From the NCBI GenBank assembly GCA_965116355.1, contig OZ220679.1:682001-746000 (forward strand): a DNA stretch of 64,000 nt, given 5' to 3'. Below the pieces are notes generated by a model, which saw only the letters and a program-made list of their open reading frames with translations, was not told where the DNA came from and did no database searches. This DNA comes from UBA1127 sp965116355. Its GTDB lineage: Bacteria; Chloroflexota; Dehalococcoidia; Lucifugimonadales; UBA1127. The position numbers and the translations under genes are program-made. Of this stretch, positions 57,416 through 64,000 are shown piece after piece; within the stretch, counting starts at the first letter, position 1; each line of letters starts with the position of its first letter.

Positions 57416-58627
57416 CTATACGGTGGTAGTCTGGTTGAGAAGTTGCTCGCGGGCGGCCTGCGTCACGCGGGCCAGAACTTCCTGCAGTGGAAGGCCCTGC
57501 TCCAAGGCGATGGCGCGGCAGGCGTCGTACTCTGGAGCCGCCGCTACGGGCCTGCCGTCGAGTGCCTTAACCTTGACCGGGACGGGCCCGAACTCCGTCA
57601 GCACCTCGCGCATCTCCCGCTCCGCCTCGTACCGCTCGACGTCGCGACGCCGCACGCCGAGGGTCGTCGTCTCGCGCATGAGCAGCGCGACGGCCTCAGC
57701 CTCCAGCGACGCCGGCACAAGCACGCTAAAGAGGACGCCCGGCCGGTTCTTCTTCATCTGGATTGGCGCGTGCCACACGTCCAGCGCGCCGATGTCGAAG
57801 AGGCGCTCCTGCGCGTACCCTAGAATCTGCGGGCTGGCGTCGTCGATATTGGTCTCCAGCAACGTTATCCCGCGCCGAACGGGCGCGTCCTCCGTCTCGC
57901 CGAGCCACAGCGCAACGGCGTTGGGAAAGCTCTCTGGGTTGCGCGTCCCGAGACCGTACCCCACGCGCTCCAGCCGCATCATAGGCCGCTCAAACGAGGC
58001 GAGTCCCGTCACGAGGGCCGCGCCCGTCGGCGTGACGAGCTCGCCGGTGTAGCCGTGGGGCGGCGGCGTGACAGGAGCGTTCGCCATGGCCGCGAGGGCC
58101 ATCGTCGCCGGGGCAGACGCGGGCAGAGGGCCATGGGCTGCCTTGATGACACCCGAGCCCATCGGAATGGGACCCGCGTACAACCGCTCGACACCAAGGA
58201 GCTCGAGACCCGCCACGGTGCCGACGACGTCGATGAGCGTGTCGAGCGTTCCCAGCTCGTGGGGGTGGGGTGACGGGTCGTCGGGCGCGGCTCCGTGCAC
58301 CGACCGCTCCGCCTCCTCCAGCAGCCGCAGCACGCGCAGGCTGCGATCCGCGATGGCGGGGGCAAGTCCGCTCCGGGCAATGGCGTCGGCGAAGTCAGGC
58401 CAGTCCATACGCACGGCCTCGGCGCTGGCCCCCCCGGTGTCGAGGGTGACGTGCACGCCGGGCAGGCCGCCCCGATGGTCCCGGCGCGCAGCGATGGCGC
58501 AGCCGGGCACCGGCAGCTTCATCAGCTCCGCCTCAAGGTCGGTGGGGCTGAGGCCGGCGTCGAGCAACGAGCCCAGCAGCATGTCACCGCTGGCCCCGCC
58601 GATCATGTGGATATACCCGACTCGCAT
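57416..58627 (-). CDS. larC: Nickel-pincer cofactor biosynthesis protein LarC
   Basis: LarC inserts nickel into the pyridinium bisthiocarboxylate nucleotide to finish the nickel-pincer nucleotide cofactor of lactate racemase and other LarA-type enzymes. The 403-aa protein has the DUF111 signatures HMIGGASGDMLLGSLLDAG, HPHELGTLDTLIDVVGT, GSGVIKAAHGPLPASAPAT, LLETNIDDASPQILGY and QMKKNRPGVLFSVLV. It is encoded as one frame, not split into larC1/larC2 as in L. plantarum. ATG 58627 has GGGAGC at 5-6 nt. larE lies elsewhere in this window. Confidence 0.93.
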   Translation of the reverse strand: MRVGYIHMIGGASGDMLLGSLLDAGLSPTDLEAELMKLPVPGCAIAARRDHRGGLPGVHVTLDTGGASAEAVRMDWPDFADAIARSGLAPAIADRSLRVLRLLEEAERSVHGAAPDDPSPHPHELGTLDTLIDVVGTVAGLELLGVERLYAGPIPMGSGVIKAAHGPLPASAPATMALAAMANAPVTPPPHGYTGELVTPTGAALVTGLASFERPMMRLERVGYGLGTRNPESFPNAVALWLGETEDAPVRRGITLLETNIDDASPQILGYAQERLFDIGALDVWHAPIQMKKNRPGVLFSVLVPASLEAEAVALLMRETTTLGVRRRDVERYEAEREMREVLTEFGPVPVKVKALDGRPVAAAPEYDACRAIALEQGLPLQEVLARVTQAAREQLLNQTTTV

Positions 58628-58755
58628 GATAGCTCCCACTCCGCACACGCGCTGACAGTTCACTGTGAACGGCGGACTCCGTTAGGGGTCACCGTCGATT
58701 ATCCCGCACCGCGCACGGCGCCGCCAATGCCCGCACCCGGCGGACAAGCGAAAGA

Positions 58756-58775
58756 GAGCCCTGTTTCCGGGGCTC
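58756..58775 (-). terminator. Hairpin downstream of the Rieske oxygenase gene
   Basis: GAGCCC/GGGCTC, 6-bp stem with an 8-nt loop, about 30 nt beyond the minus-strand stop at 58804. Confidence 0.45.
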
Positions 58776-58803
58776 CCTCGCTGCGTTTCGGTTCTCGGCA
58801 GCC

Positions 58804-60099
58804 CTACACAGCCACGTAGTCCGGGTTGTAGGGCGCGCCGTCGTAAAGCTCCGACCAGAGGGCATTGCGCCAGGGCGTGCCCATCGGCAGCACCTTCTCA
58901 ATCGGTCGGAGTTGGTAAACGTTGTGACCAAGCCCGGGCGGGTCGCCGCCGTCCTCCACAACGCGGACGGCGTTCAGCAGGATCTTGCGCGCCATGATGA
59001 TGGCGCGGTCCGTGGTGCCAAGGTGCTCGCGGGTGCGGTCGCAGATGGGGCCCATGGTGTCCTGCACGGCACGGTCCTGCGTGTTGGTGCCGGGGATGCC
59101 GGAGAAGGTCTGGGTGCGCTGGACCTTGCGGTCGATCAGGTAGTCGTTCTCGGCGGCGGCGCGTGACCGAAAGCCCTTCTCGACGTCGATGTCCACCCCG
59201 AACTCGTTGCCTGAACCGGTCTGCTTCCGCTCCGATTCAGCCATCTCGTTGCCGTCGAAGCGGTAGCTGAAGTTCCACACCATCGTGTTCTCGTCGTCGA
59301 TGGGCACCCAGATGTGCCCTGAGGCGCGACCGTGGCGCCGCTGGAGCTGACCGCCCGGCCGGAGCTGGTAGAAGGGCGCGATGAAGTGGTACGCACGGAC
59401 GTAATCGCCCTCGTCGTCGCTCACGTGGCGTATGCCGGCGTAAGTGTAGCCGTAGTCGGTCGGCACGACCTCGACGTGGGCGGCCAGGGAGTTTGCGCGG
59501 GCGCGGTCCATGACATCAGTGCCGGAGCCCGCGAACCGCCGGTGCAGGAAGTTGGTGTGCACCGAGTCAATGCCGCCCTCAAGCCCCTGGAGCCAGTTGC
59601 ACCGCTGAACCACCTTGGTCGTGCCCCGGTGCAGGTCCGGCACCTGCGTCCACTCCATCGTGGGCGGCGGCGGCTGAAGGTCGCGGGGTCCCATGTACGT
59701 CCAAACCATGCCGCCGAACTCGCCGGTGGGGTAGGCGGTGATCTTGACTTTGTCCTTGAAGTTGGACTCGGCCGGCTCTGATGGCATGTCGACGCAGTCG
59801 CCGTTCACGTCGAACTTCCAGCCATGGTAGACGCAACGAAGCCCGCACTCCTCATTGCGGCCGAAGAACAGACTGGCGCGCCGATGCGGGCAGTAGTTGT
59901 CGAGGATACCCACGTCGCCGCTGGTGTCGCGGAAGGCGACCAGGTCCTCGCCCAGCAGCCGCACGCGGATGGGCGGGCAGTCGGGCTCCGGCAGCTCCCA
60001 CGAGAGGAGCGTCGGCATCCAGTAGCGGCGCATCACCGCGCCCATGGACGTTCCTGGCCCGACGCGCGCCAGCGTCTCGTTCTCCTGAAAGGTCAGCAT
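58804..60099 (-). CDS. Rieske non-heme iron oxygenase, alpha subunit (phthalate 4,5-dioxygenase-like)
   Basis: A 431-aa terminal oxygenase. The Rieske [2Fe-2S] ligands are Cys70-Pro-His72 and Cys89-x2-His92 (CVYHGWKF). The mononuclear iron site is Asp178, His181 and His186 in GIDSVHTNFLHRR, plus a later acidic ligand. The best match is to the phthalate 4,5-dioxygenase-like group acting on aromatic carboxylates and related compounds. ATG 60099 has AGGAGGG at about 5 nt. No reductase or beta subunit lies beside it. Confidence 0.9.
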   Translation of the reverse strand: MLTFQENETLARVGPGTSMGAVMRRYWMPTLLSWELPEPDCPPIRVRLLGEDLVAFRDTSGDVGILDNYCPHRRASLFFGRNEECGLRCVYHGWKFDVNGDCVDMPSEPAESNFKDKVKITAYPTGEFGGMVWTYMGPRDLQPPPPTMEWTQVPDLHRGTTKVVQRCNWLQGLEGGIDSVHTNFLHRRFAGSGTDVMDRARANSLAAHVEVVPTDYGYTYAGIRHVSDDEGDYVRAYHFIAPFYQLRPGGQLQRRHGRASGHIWVPIDDENTMVWNFSYRFDGNEMAESERKQTGSGNEFGVDIDVEKGFRSRAAAENDYLIDRKVQRTQTFSGIPGTNTQDRAVQDTMGPICDRTREHLGTTDRAIIMARKILLNAVRVVEDGGDPPGLGHNVYQLRPIEKVLPMGTPWRNALWSELYDGAPYNPDYVAV

Positions 60100-60119
60100 G
60101 GCTACCCTCCTAGGCGTGC

Positions 60120-60160
60120 GATTGACCGGAGCGCCCCGATGCGGGACACCCCGGTCAATC
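60120..60160 (-). terminator. Inverted repeat between the binding lipoprotein and Rieske genes
   Basis: GATTGACCGG and CCGGTCAATC, perfect 10-bp arms, with a small CCCG/CGGG hairpin nested inside. It lies 20 nt after the minus-strand stop at 60180. Confidence 0.55.
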
Positions 60161-60179
60161 GCTCAATGCCTCACTCAGC

Positions 60180-62051
60180 CTACTGACGGACTGCCTTGAC
60201 CAACTCGTAGTGCGTCCACAGGTCTGAGATGTTGCCTGGGAAGTTGTAGGACTCCACGAACTTGGGGTTGTAGACGAGTTCCGCCGGAATCCAGTAGAGG
60301 AAGATGCCCATGTGAAGCGGGTAGGCCAGGTCGCCGAGTTCCCTCATCAGCCTGGTCTGCTCTTCCAGGTCCAGGGTCATCTGGATGGTGTCGATGAGGT
60401 CCCTGGTCTCCTGTAGCTCAAGGGAGCTGCCTCGCGGCGAGACGTGGGAGTTGTACACACGCCAGCCCTGGATGTCGAAGGAGAAGGTGGCGCCGAACCC
60501 TACGTGGTTCTTGTACTGGAAGCCCCGGCTCGCTGCACGGCGCGCTGCGGCATCCGTCACGTCGAGGTTGGCCTTGATGCCCACGTCCTGCCAGAAGCCG
60601 GCCAGAGCCTCAAGAACGTCGGCCGACTGGCTGAACTGTGCGTGGGTGGAGATCTGGACCTCAATCTCCAACGGATTGTCCGCCGAGTATCCAGCCTCGG
60701 CCAGCAGAGCGCGCGAGGCGTCCGGGTCGTACCCGTATTCAGTCTCGAAGTTGGCGTCCCAAGCGGGGTTGTGGTAGGCGGCGCCGGGCCGGTGGTGGTT
60801 CATGACCATGATCTGGCCCTTGTTGCCGAAGTAAGCCTCGTTCAACAGGTTCCGGTCAATGGCCTTGTTCATCGCCTTGCGGACCCGCACGTCCAGGAAG
60901 GGGGAATCGCAGTGGGCGTAGCCGCACTCGGTTCCCTGAGCCTCATAGGTGCCCCAGTTCCTGTCGAGGAACACGCCCTGGAAGCCCACGAACACTCGCT
61001 GGGCGCCGTGCTTGCCTGCGTGCACCACCATGCCCCTGTTGGTGGCATCCGGCTTCTGGTCTTCCGCCAGCTGGGTCAGGTGTACCTCTTCCGTCAGGAG
61101 GGCCGCCATGCGAGTAGAAGCCTCGCCCATCCACTTGAACTCAATTTCCTGGAAGTCGGGGCTGGAGCGCCAGTGCTCGTAAGGCACCTGCTCAAAGAGC
61201 ATGCCCTGACCCTGCGTGCGACTCACGAATTGGTAGGCGTTGGTGCCCGCAAGCGGGGCGCCCGTCAGGTCTGCTTGGGTCCCGAGGGCGTCGGCGGGGT
61301 CGCCGCTGCTGACCCCCGCGTCATTTGCGCTCTGGACCTGAATGGAACCCACCTGCTCGGAGATCATGCGCATGAACTCCGCGTTGGCCCTGCTGTGGCG
61401 GAAGACTACCTCGTAGTCGTTTACCTCCTCGATCGTGGCAAGGCGCAGGCGTGAGCGGTGGGGGTGGGTGGACTCCTGCTGGGTAAGCTGCGCGTGCGTG
61501 TACACAATGTCACGCGAGGTCACCTCACCGTTGTCACCGTGGAACTTGACGCCCTTTCGCAGCAGGAAGCGGATTGAGATGCCGTCCGGCTCGACGCTCC
61601 AGGACGTCGCCAGCTGCGGAACCAATGAACCCGTCTCCGCGTCAAATCCGATGAGGTTCTCATAGATGGGCCTCACCTGGAAGGTGCTCAACGGACCCAG
61701 GTCCCTGCCAGGGTTGTTGGACTCCGTTCCCGGGGCCGGGTTGGCGATGACCAACCGGTCGACCAGCGTCTCCCCGGTGGGCGCCATTGCAGTCTCGGTA
61801 TTTGCCATCGCCTCCGGCTGTGCCGGGGCCTCTGGAATGATGGGCGCCGACGCTACGGAGGAAGGCGCTTGCGGCAGCTCGGGAGCCGCTGCCTCCTGTG
61901 GCGCGGCGGGCGCGCTCACCGGCGCGGTCGTCGTGGTGGTCGAGGTCGAACCGCTGTCGTCATCGCCGCCGCAAGCCATCATGCCTAACGCCAAAACCGC
62001 GGCTACCGCAAGGAGCCAGATAAGTCGCAACCTTTCAGAGTACCTTCTCAT
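60180..62051 (-). CDS. Peptide ABC transporter substrate-binding lipoprotein
   Basis: A 623-aa family 5 extracellular solute-binding protein. The signal sequence ends in the lipobox LGMMAC (Cys27), followed by an Ala/Pro/Thr-rich linker of about 70 residues. Family motifs are RPIYENLIGFDAETG, LATSWSVEPDGISIRFLLRKGVKFHGDNGEVTSRDIVYT and a C-terminal LWTHYELVKAV. It anchors outside the membrane and delivers peptides or another solute to an ABC importer whose other subunits are not here. ATG 62051 has AAGGAGG at about 5 nt. A TTGACC-N17-TAGTAT promoter lies about 70 nt upstream. Confidence 0.92.
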   Translation of the reverse strand: MRRYSERLRLIWLLAVAAVLALGMMACGGDDDSGSTSTTTTTAPVSAPAAPQEAAAPELPQAPSSVASAPIIPEAPAQPEAMANTETAMAPTGETLVDRLVIANPAPGTESNNPGRDLGPLSTFQVRPIYENLIGFDAETGSLVPQLATSWSVEPDGISIRFLLRKGVKFHGDNGEVTSRDIVYTHAQLTQQESTHPHRSRLRLATIEEVNDYEVVFRHSRANAEFMRMISEQVGSIQVQSANDAGVSSGDPADALGTQADLTGAPLAGTNAYQFVSRTQGQGMLFEQVPYEHWRSSPDFQEIEFKWMGEASTRMAALLTEEVHLTQLAEDQKPDATNRGMVVHAGKHGAQRVFVGFQGVFLDRNWGTYEAQGTECGYAHCDSPFLDVRVRKAMNKAIDRNLLNEAYFGNKGQIMVMNHHRPGAAYHNPAWDANFETEYGYDPDASRALLAEAGYSADNPLEIEVQISTHAQFSQSADVLEALAGFWQDVGIKANLDVTDAAARRAASRGFQYKNHVGFGATFSFDIQGWRVYNSHVSPRGSSLELQETRDLIDTIQMTLDLEEQTRLMRELGDLAYPLHMGIFLYWIPAELVYNPKFVESYNFPGNISDLWTHYELVKAVRQ

Positions 62052-62122
62052 GGAGACCTCCTTACCTTGCTCGAATAGCTAGCGCACATTACCTACAGGA
62101 ATACCTGTCGCTTGTTGTGAGC

Positions 62123-62151
62123 ATACTACGCTGGCATTGCGCCTCGGTCAA
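62123..62151 (-). promoter_or_regulatory. Promoter of the binding lipoprotein gene
   Basis: TTGACC (62151-62146), 17 nt, TAGTAT (62128-62123). Confidence 0.6.
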
Positions 62152-62275
62152 TGGGTTTCCGTAGCCACAACAAGCATCATTCGAGGCCAGCGCCCATTCG
62201 ATTTGCGATGGCGTTTGGCCTCCTAGACGCCTGAGCGGGGACTTTGGTTCCCGACAAGACAAGCGCGTACGTGAA

Positions 62276-63190
62276 CTACGCCGCTTCCGACAATCGCCGC
62301 TGCGCCTCTGCGTAGACGTCGGCCGGCAGGGGGCCGAGTTCCGCCGTGCGCAGGTTCTCCGCCAGGTGGTCGATGCTCGCCGTGCCGACGATGGTGGTGT
62401 GCATGCTGGGGTTGGCGATCGTGTAGCGAAGCATGAACTGCGTTCGGGTCATACCCTCCAGCAGCTCGTTGAGATTGGCCTTTTCCCACAGCTCCCACCG
62501 GTCGCCGCCGTGCCCACCGCCGTCCGGATCGCCCTTGGCGACGCCCCCGCGGACGATGACGCCGGCGCCGGCCTCGCACGCCTGGACCATCGTGTCCTCA
62601 TGCTCGCGCTCGACGGCGGAATAGGGGATCTGGAAGGCGTCGAACACCCCCATTGCGATGTGCTCCGGCAGGTTGGGCAGGGTGCCGGACATGCCGAGGA
62701 AGCGGATCTTGCCCTCGCGCTGCAGGTCGAGCAGCGTTTCGACCGCCCCCTCCTGCTCCAGCACGGAGACAGCGGGGCTGGCGTGGAACTGCACCAGATC
62801 AAGGTGGTCCGTATTCAAGCGCCGAAGGCTCTGCTCCACGCCATTGACGATGTTCTCCCGGGTAAAGACGTGGGGAAAGCGCCCGCCCGTCAGCGCCGCG
62901 TCCGCAGGGGGCTCGCCGCCGGTGGCCCAGCAGCCGCACTTGGACGCGAGGAAGTACTCGTTGCGGCGGTGGGAGATGTACCGGCCGATGAGCTCCTCGC
63001 TCACGCCGTAGTCGATGGACGTATCGATCATGTTGATGCCACCGTCCAGTACGGCATTGAGGATGCGTCCGGCCTCCTCCGGGTCGATGTCTCGGCCGCG
63101 AGGCGCGCCTCGCAGCTCCATGGCGCCGTAGGCCAGCGCGGTGACCTCATAGCCCGTGCGTCCCAGCGTCCGCTTCACAATGTCCGCCAT
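62276..63190 (-). CDS. Aldo/keto reductase family protein
   Basis: A 304-aa TIM-barrel NAD(P)H oxidoreductase. The catalytic tetrad is Asp56 (NMIDTSIDY), Tyr61, Lys84 (LASKCG) and His136 (VQFHASP). The opening RTLGRTGYEVTALAYGAMEL is typical of the AKR subgroup related to YghZ/Tas. The carbonyl substrate is unknown. ATG 63190 has AAGGAGG at 5 nt. It lies 67 nt after the HAD gene on the same strand. Confidence 0.9.
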   Translation of the reverse strand: MADIVKRTLGRTGYEVTALAYGAMELRGAPRGRDIDPEEAGRILNAVLDGGINMIDTSIDYGVSEELIGRYISHRRNEYFLASKCGCWATGGEPPADAALTGGRFPHVFTRENIVNGVEQSLRRLNTDHLDLVQFHASPAVSVLEQEGAVETLLDLQREGKIRFLGMSGTLPNLPEHIAMGVFDAFQIPYSAVEREHEDTMVQACEAGAGVIVRGGVAKGDPDGGGHGGDRWELWEKANLNELLEGMTRTQFMLRYTIANPSMHTTIVGTASIDHLAENLRTAELGPLPADVYAEAQRRLSEAA

Positions 63191-63257
63191 CCGGTCCTCC
63201 TTGGGTCCAGTCTTTGGCAGTTACCCGTTCAGAAGCTCCAACCGCAACCTGCGCCGC

Positions 63258-63998
63258 CTAAAACCTCGGCGCTGGGATGATGTTGCCCTCCGCGTTGCCC
63301 TTGCGCCGTTCCACAATGTCGTCCGCGATCTCCAGGATACGGTACTCGAGGAGGCGCCAGAGGTGTGTGCCCCGCTGGTAGTTCGCAGGGGCAATCTCCT
63401 CTACGCGGTCCGCCCTCCTAAGGTCCATGCACTTCTGGAAGGAGTGGTGTTCATCGGGGTCGTAGACGGCGAGCGTATGGCCCTCCATCTGCGTCATTAC
63501 GGCGAAGCACGGCACGTCCGTGGGCCCGTCGCCGATGTAGACCATGTTGGCAAACGGAATGCGGTGCTCCTCGTGCGGGACGTGGTCGTTCACGTCCTTG
63601 CGCAGGTCCAGGTAGCCCTTGTTGACGCGGAACAGGTACTGCGTCTTCTGCGTGTGGCTGATCGCCCGCTTGGGGAAGTAGAGCTTGCCCGCTGCGTCCT
63701 CGTCGAACTCCGACCCGAAGATCGCCTTGACGAAGGGCCGAATGTTGCTGCCCTCTATGATCTCGCGCAGGCCGGACGTGATGATGTAGTGCTCGACGGT
63801 GACCCCGTGCTCGCGGTACTTCGGCTGGTTGACGAGGGCCGAGAGCTCGTCGAAGACCTGCGGGACCCCGGGGTAGAAAACGAGCGACATGCCCATGTTG
63901 CGCAGGTCCTGGTTTGAGAGGTTGCGAAATCCCTCGTGCTCCAGTAGCAGCCGCATCCACGCTAACTCCGCTTCGTAAGTCGTGTCGTCGACGAGGCG
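63258..63998 (-). CDS. HAD-superfamily phosphatase, N-terminus outside the window
   Basis: At least 247 residues of a haloacid-dehalogenase-like hydrolase. The visible motifs are II (HYIITSGLRE), III (a lysine in PKRAISHTQKTQYL) and IV (MVYIGDGPTDVPCF). Motif I with the nucleophilic Asp is not seen because the frame is open to the edge (upstream residues read RLVDDTTYEAELAW before the first Met at 63956). Phosphoserine-phosphatase-like members share this layout. The substrate is unknown. Confidence 0.82.
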   Translation of the reverse strand, partial: RLVDDTTYEAELAWMRLLLEHEGFRNLSNQDLRNMGMSLVFYPGVPQVFDELSALVNQPKYREHGVTVEHYIITSGLREIIEGSNIRPFVKAIFGSEFDEDAAGKLYFPKRAISHTQKTQYLFRVNKGYLDLRKDVNDHVPHEEHRIPFANMVYIGDGPTDVPCFAVMTQMEGHTLAVYDPDEHHSFQKCMDLRRADRVEEIAPANYQRGTHLWRLLEYRILEIADDIVERRKGNAEGNIIPAPRF

Positions 63999-64000
63999 GT

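Noticed and set aside
59336..59380. Family A-like string (RPELVEG in translation) inside the Rieske gene
   Set aside because: The DNA encodes conserved oxygenase residues on the other strand and lacks the palindromic core, so it is coincidental.

Overview
The window is 64 kb of GC-rich bacterial chromosome, densely packed and coding on both strands. No ribosomal RNA, prophage, complete insertion sequence or CRISPR array is visible. The gene mix suggests a heterotrophic Chloroflexota lineage of the Dehalococcoidia/SAR202 type: F420 ligase, LarC/LarE, paralogous PF04909 amidohydrolases, many RidA domains, a Rieske oxygenase, peptide-type ABC transporters and a MoxR-DUF58-transglutaminase operon. 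This placement is an inference from content, not from a marker tree.

Layout. 1-8.1 kb: GNAT acetyltransferase, LMW-phosphatase/arsenate-reductase-like protein and MFS transporter on +; gatC-gatA, ruvX, a membrane protein and alaS on -. 8.2-13.4 kb: amidohydrolase, threonine aldolase, a 47-aa membrane protein, a MetE-like protein, vapBC and bioY. 13.6-16.8 kb: recA, a two-domain protein disulfide oxidoreductase with an in-frame UGA at its second redox centre (probable selenoprotein), and a secreted metallopeptidase. 17-23.8 kb: second amidohydrolase, a repeat island, two RidA-repeat proteins with an HNH gene between them, GlcG-like protein, SDR, and an AT-richer orphan. 23.9-34.1 kb: peptide ABC permeases, esterase, frameshifted solute-binding protein, prfB with its programmed frameshift, endonuclease V, tRNA-Phe, NHL protein, PPOX protein, an orphan and a binding-protein-like protein. 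34.2-46.1 kb, mainly housekeeping: DAHP synthase, ribF, tyrS, second repeat island, class V aminotransferase with serA, radA-larE, an aroK-aroB fusion and cofE. 46.3-64 kb: hyuA, mazG, DUF1461, FmdB, O-methyltransferase, D-2-hydroxyacid dehydrogenase, moxR-DUF58-transglutaminase, larC, Rieske oxygenase, peptide-binding lipoprotein, aldo/keto reductase and a HAD phosphatase cut by the edge.

How genes connect. DAHP synthase and the AroK-AroB fusion are shikimate steps. The class V aminotransferase beside serA suggests a serine/glyoxylate route. LarE and LarC make the nickel-pincer nucleotide, although LarB and the racemase LarA are absent here. CofE finishes coenzyme F420, which the PPOX-like protein and other oxidoreductases could use. 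The RidA, GlcG, SDR, amidohydrolase and Rieske genes look like scavenging or detoxification of organic compounds.

Regulation and structure. Sigma70-like promoters of form TTGnnn-N17/18-TAnnnT recur. At least four genes start only 6-7 nt after a -10 hexamer, which suggests leaderless mRNAs. Five families of short palindromic interspersed repeats occupy many intergenic gaps. Two gaps of about 750 bp (18.2-18.9 and 37.7-38.5 kb) share an organisation of repeats, a short and possibly degenerate ORF, and an AT-rich tract.
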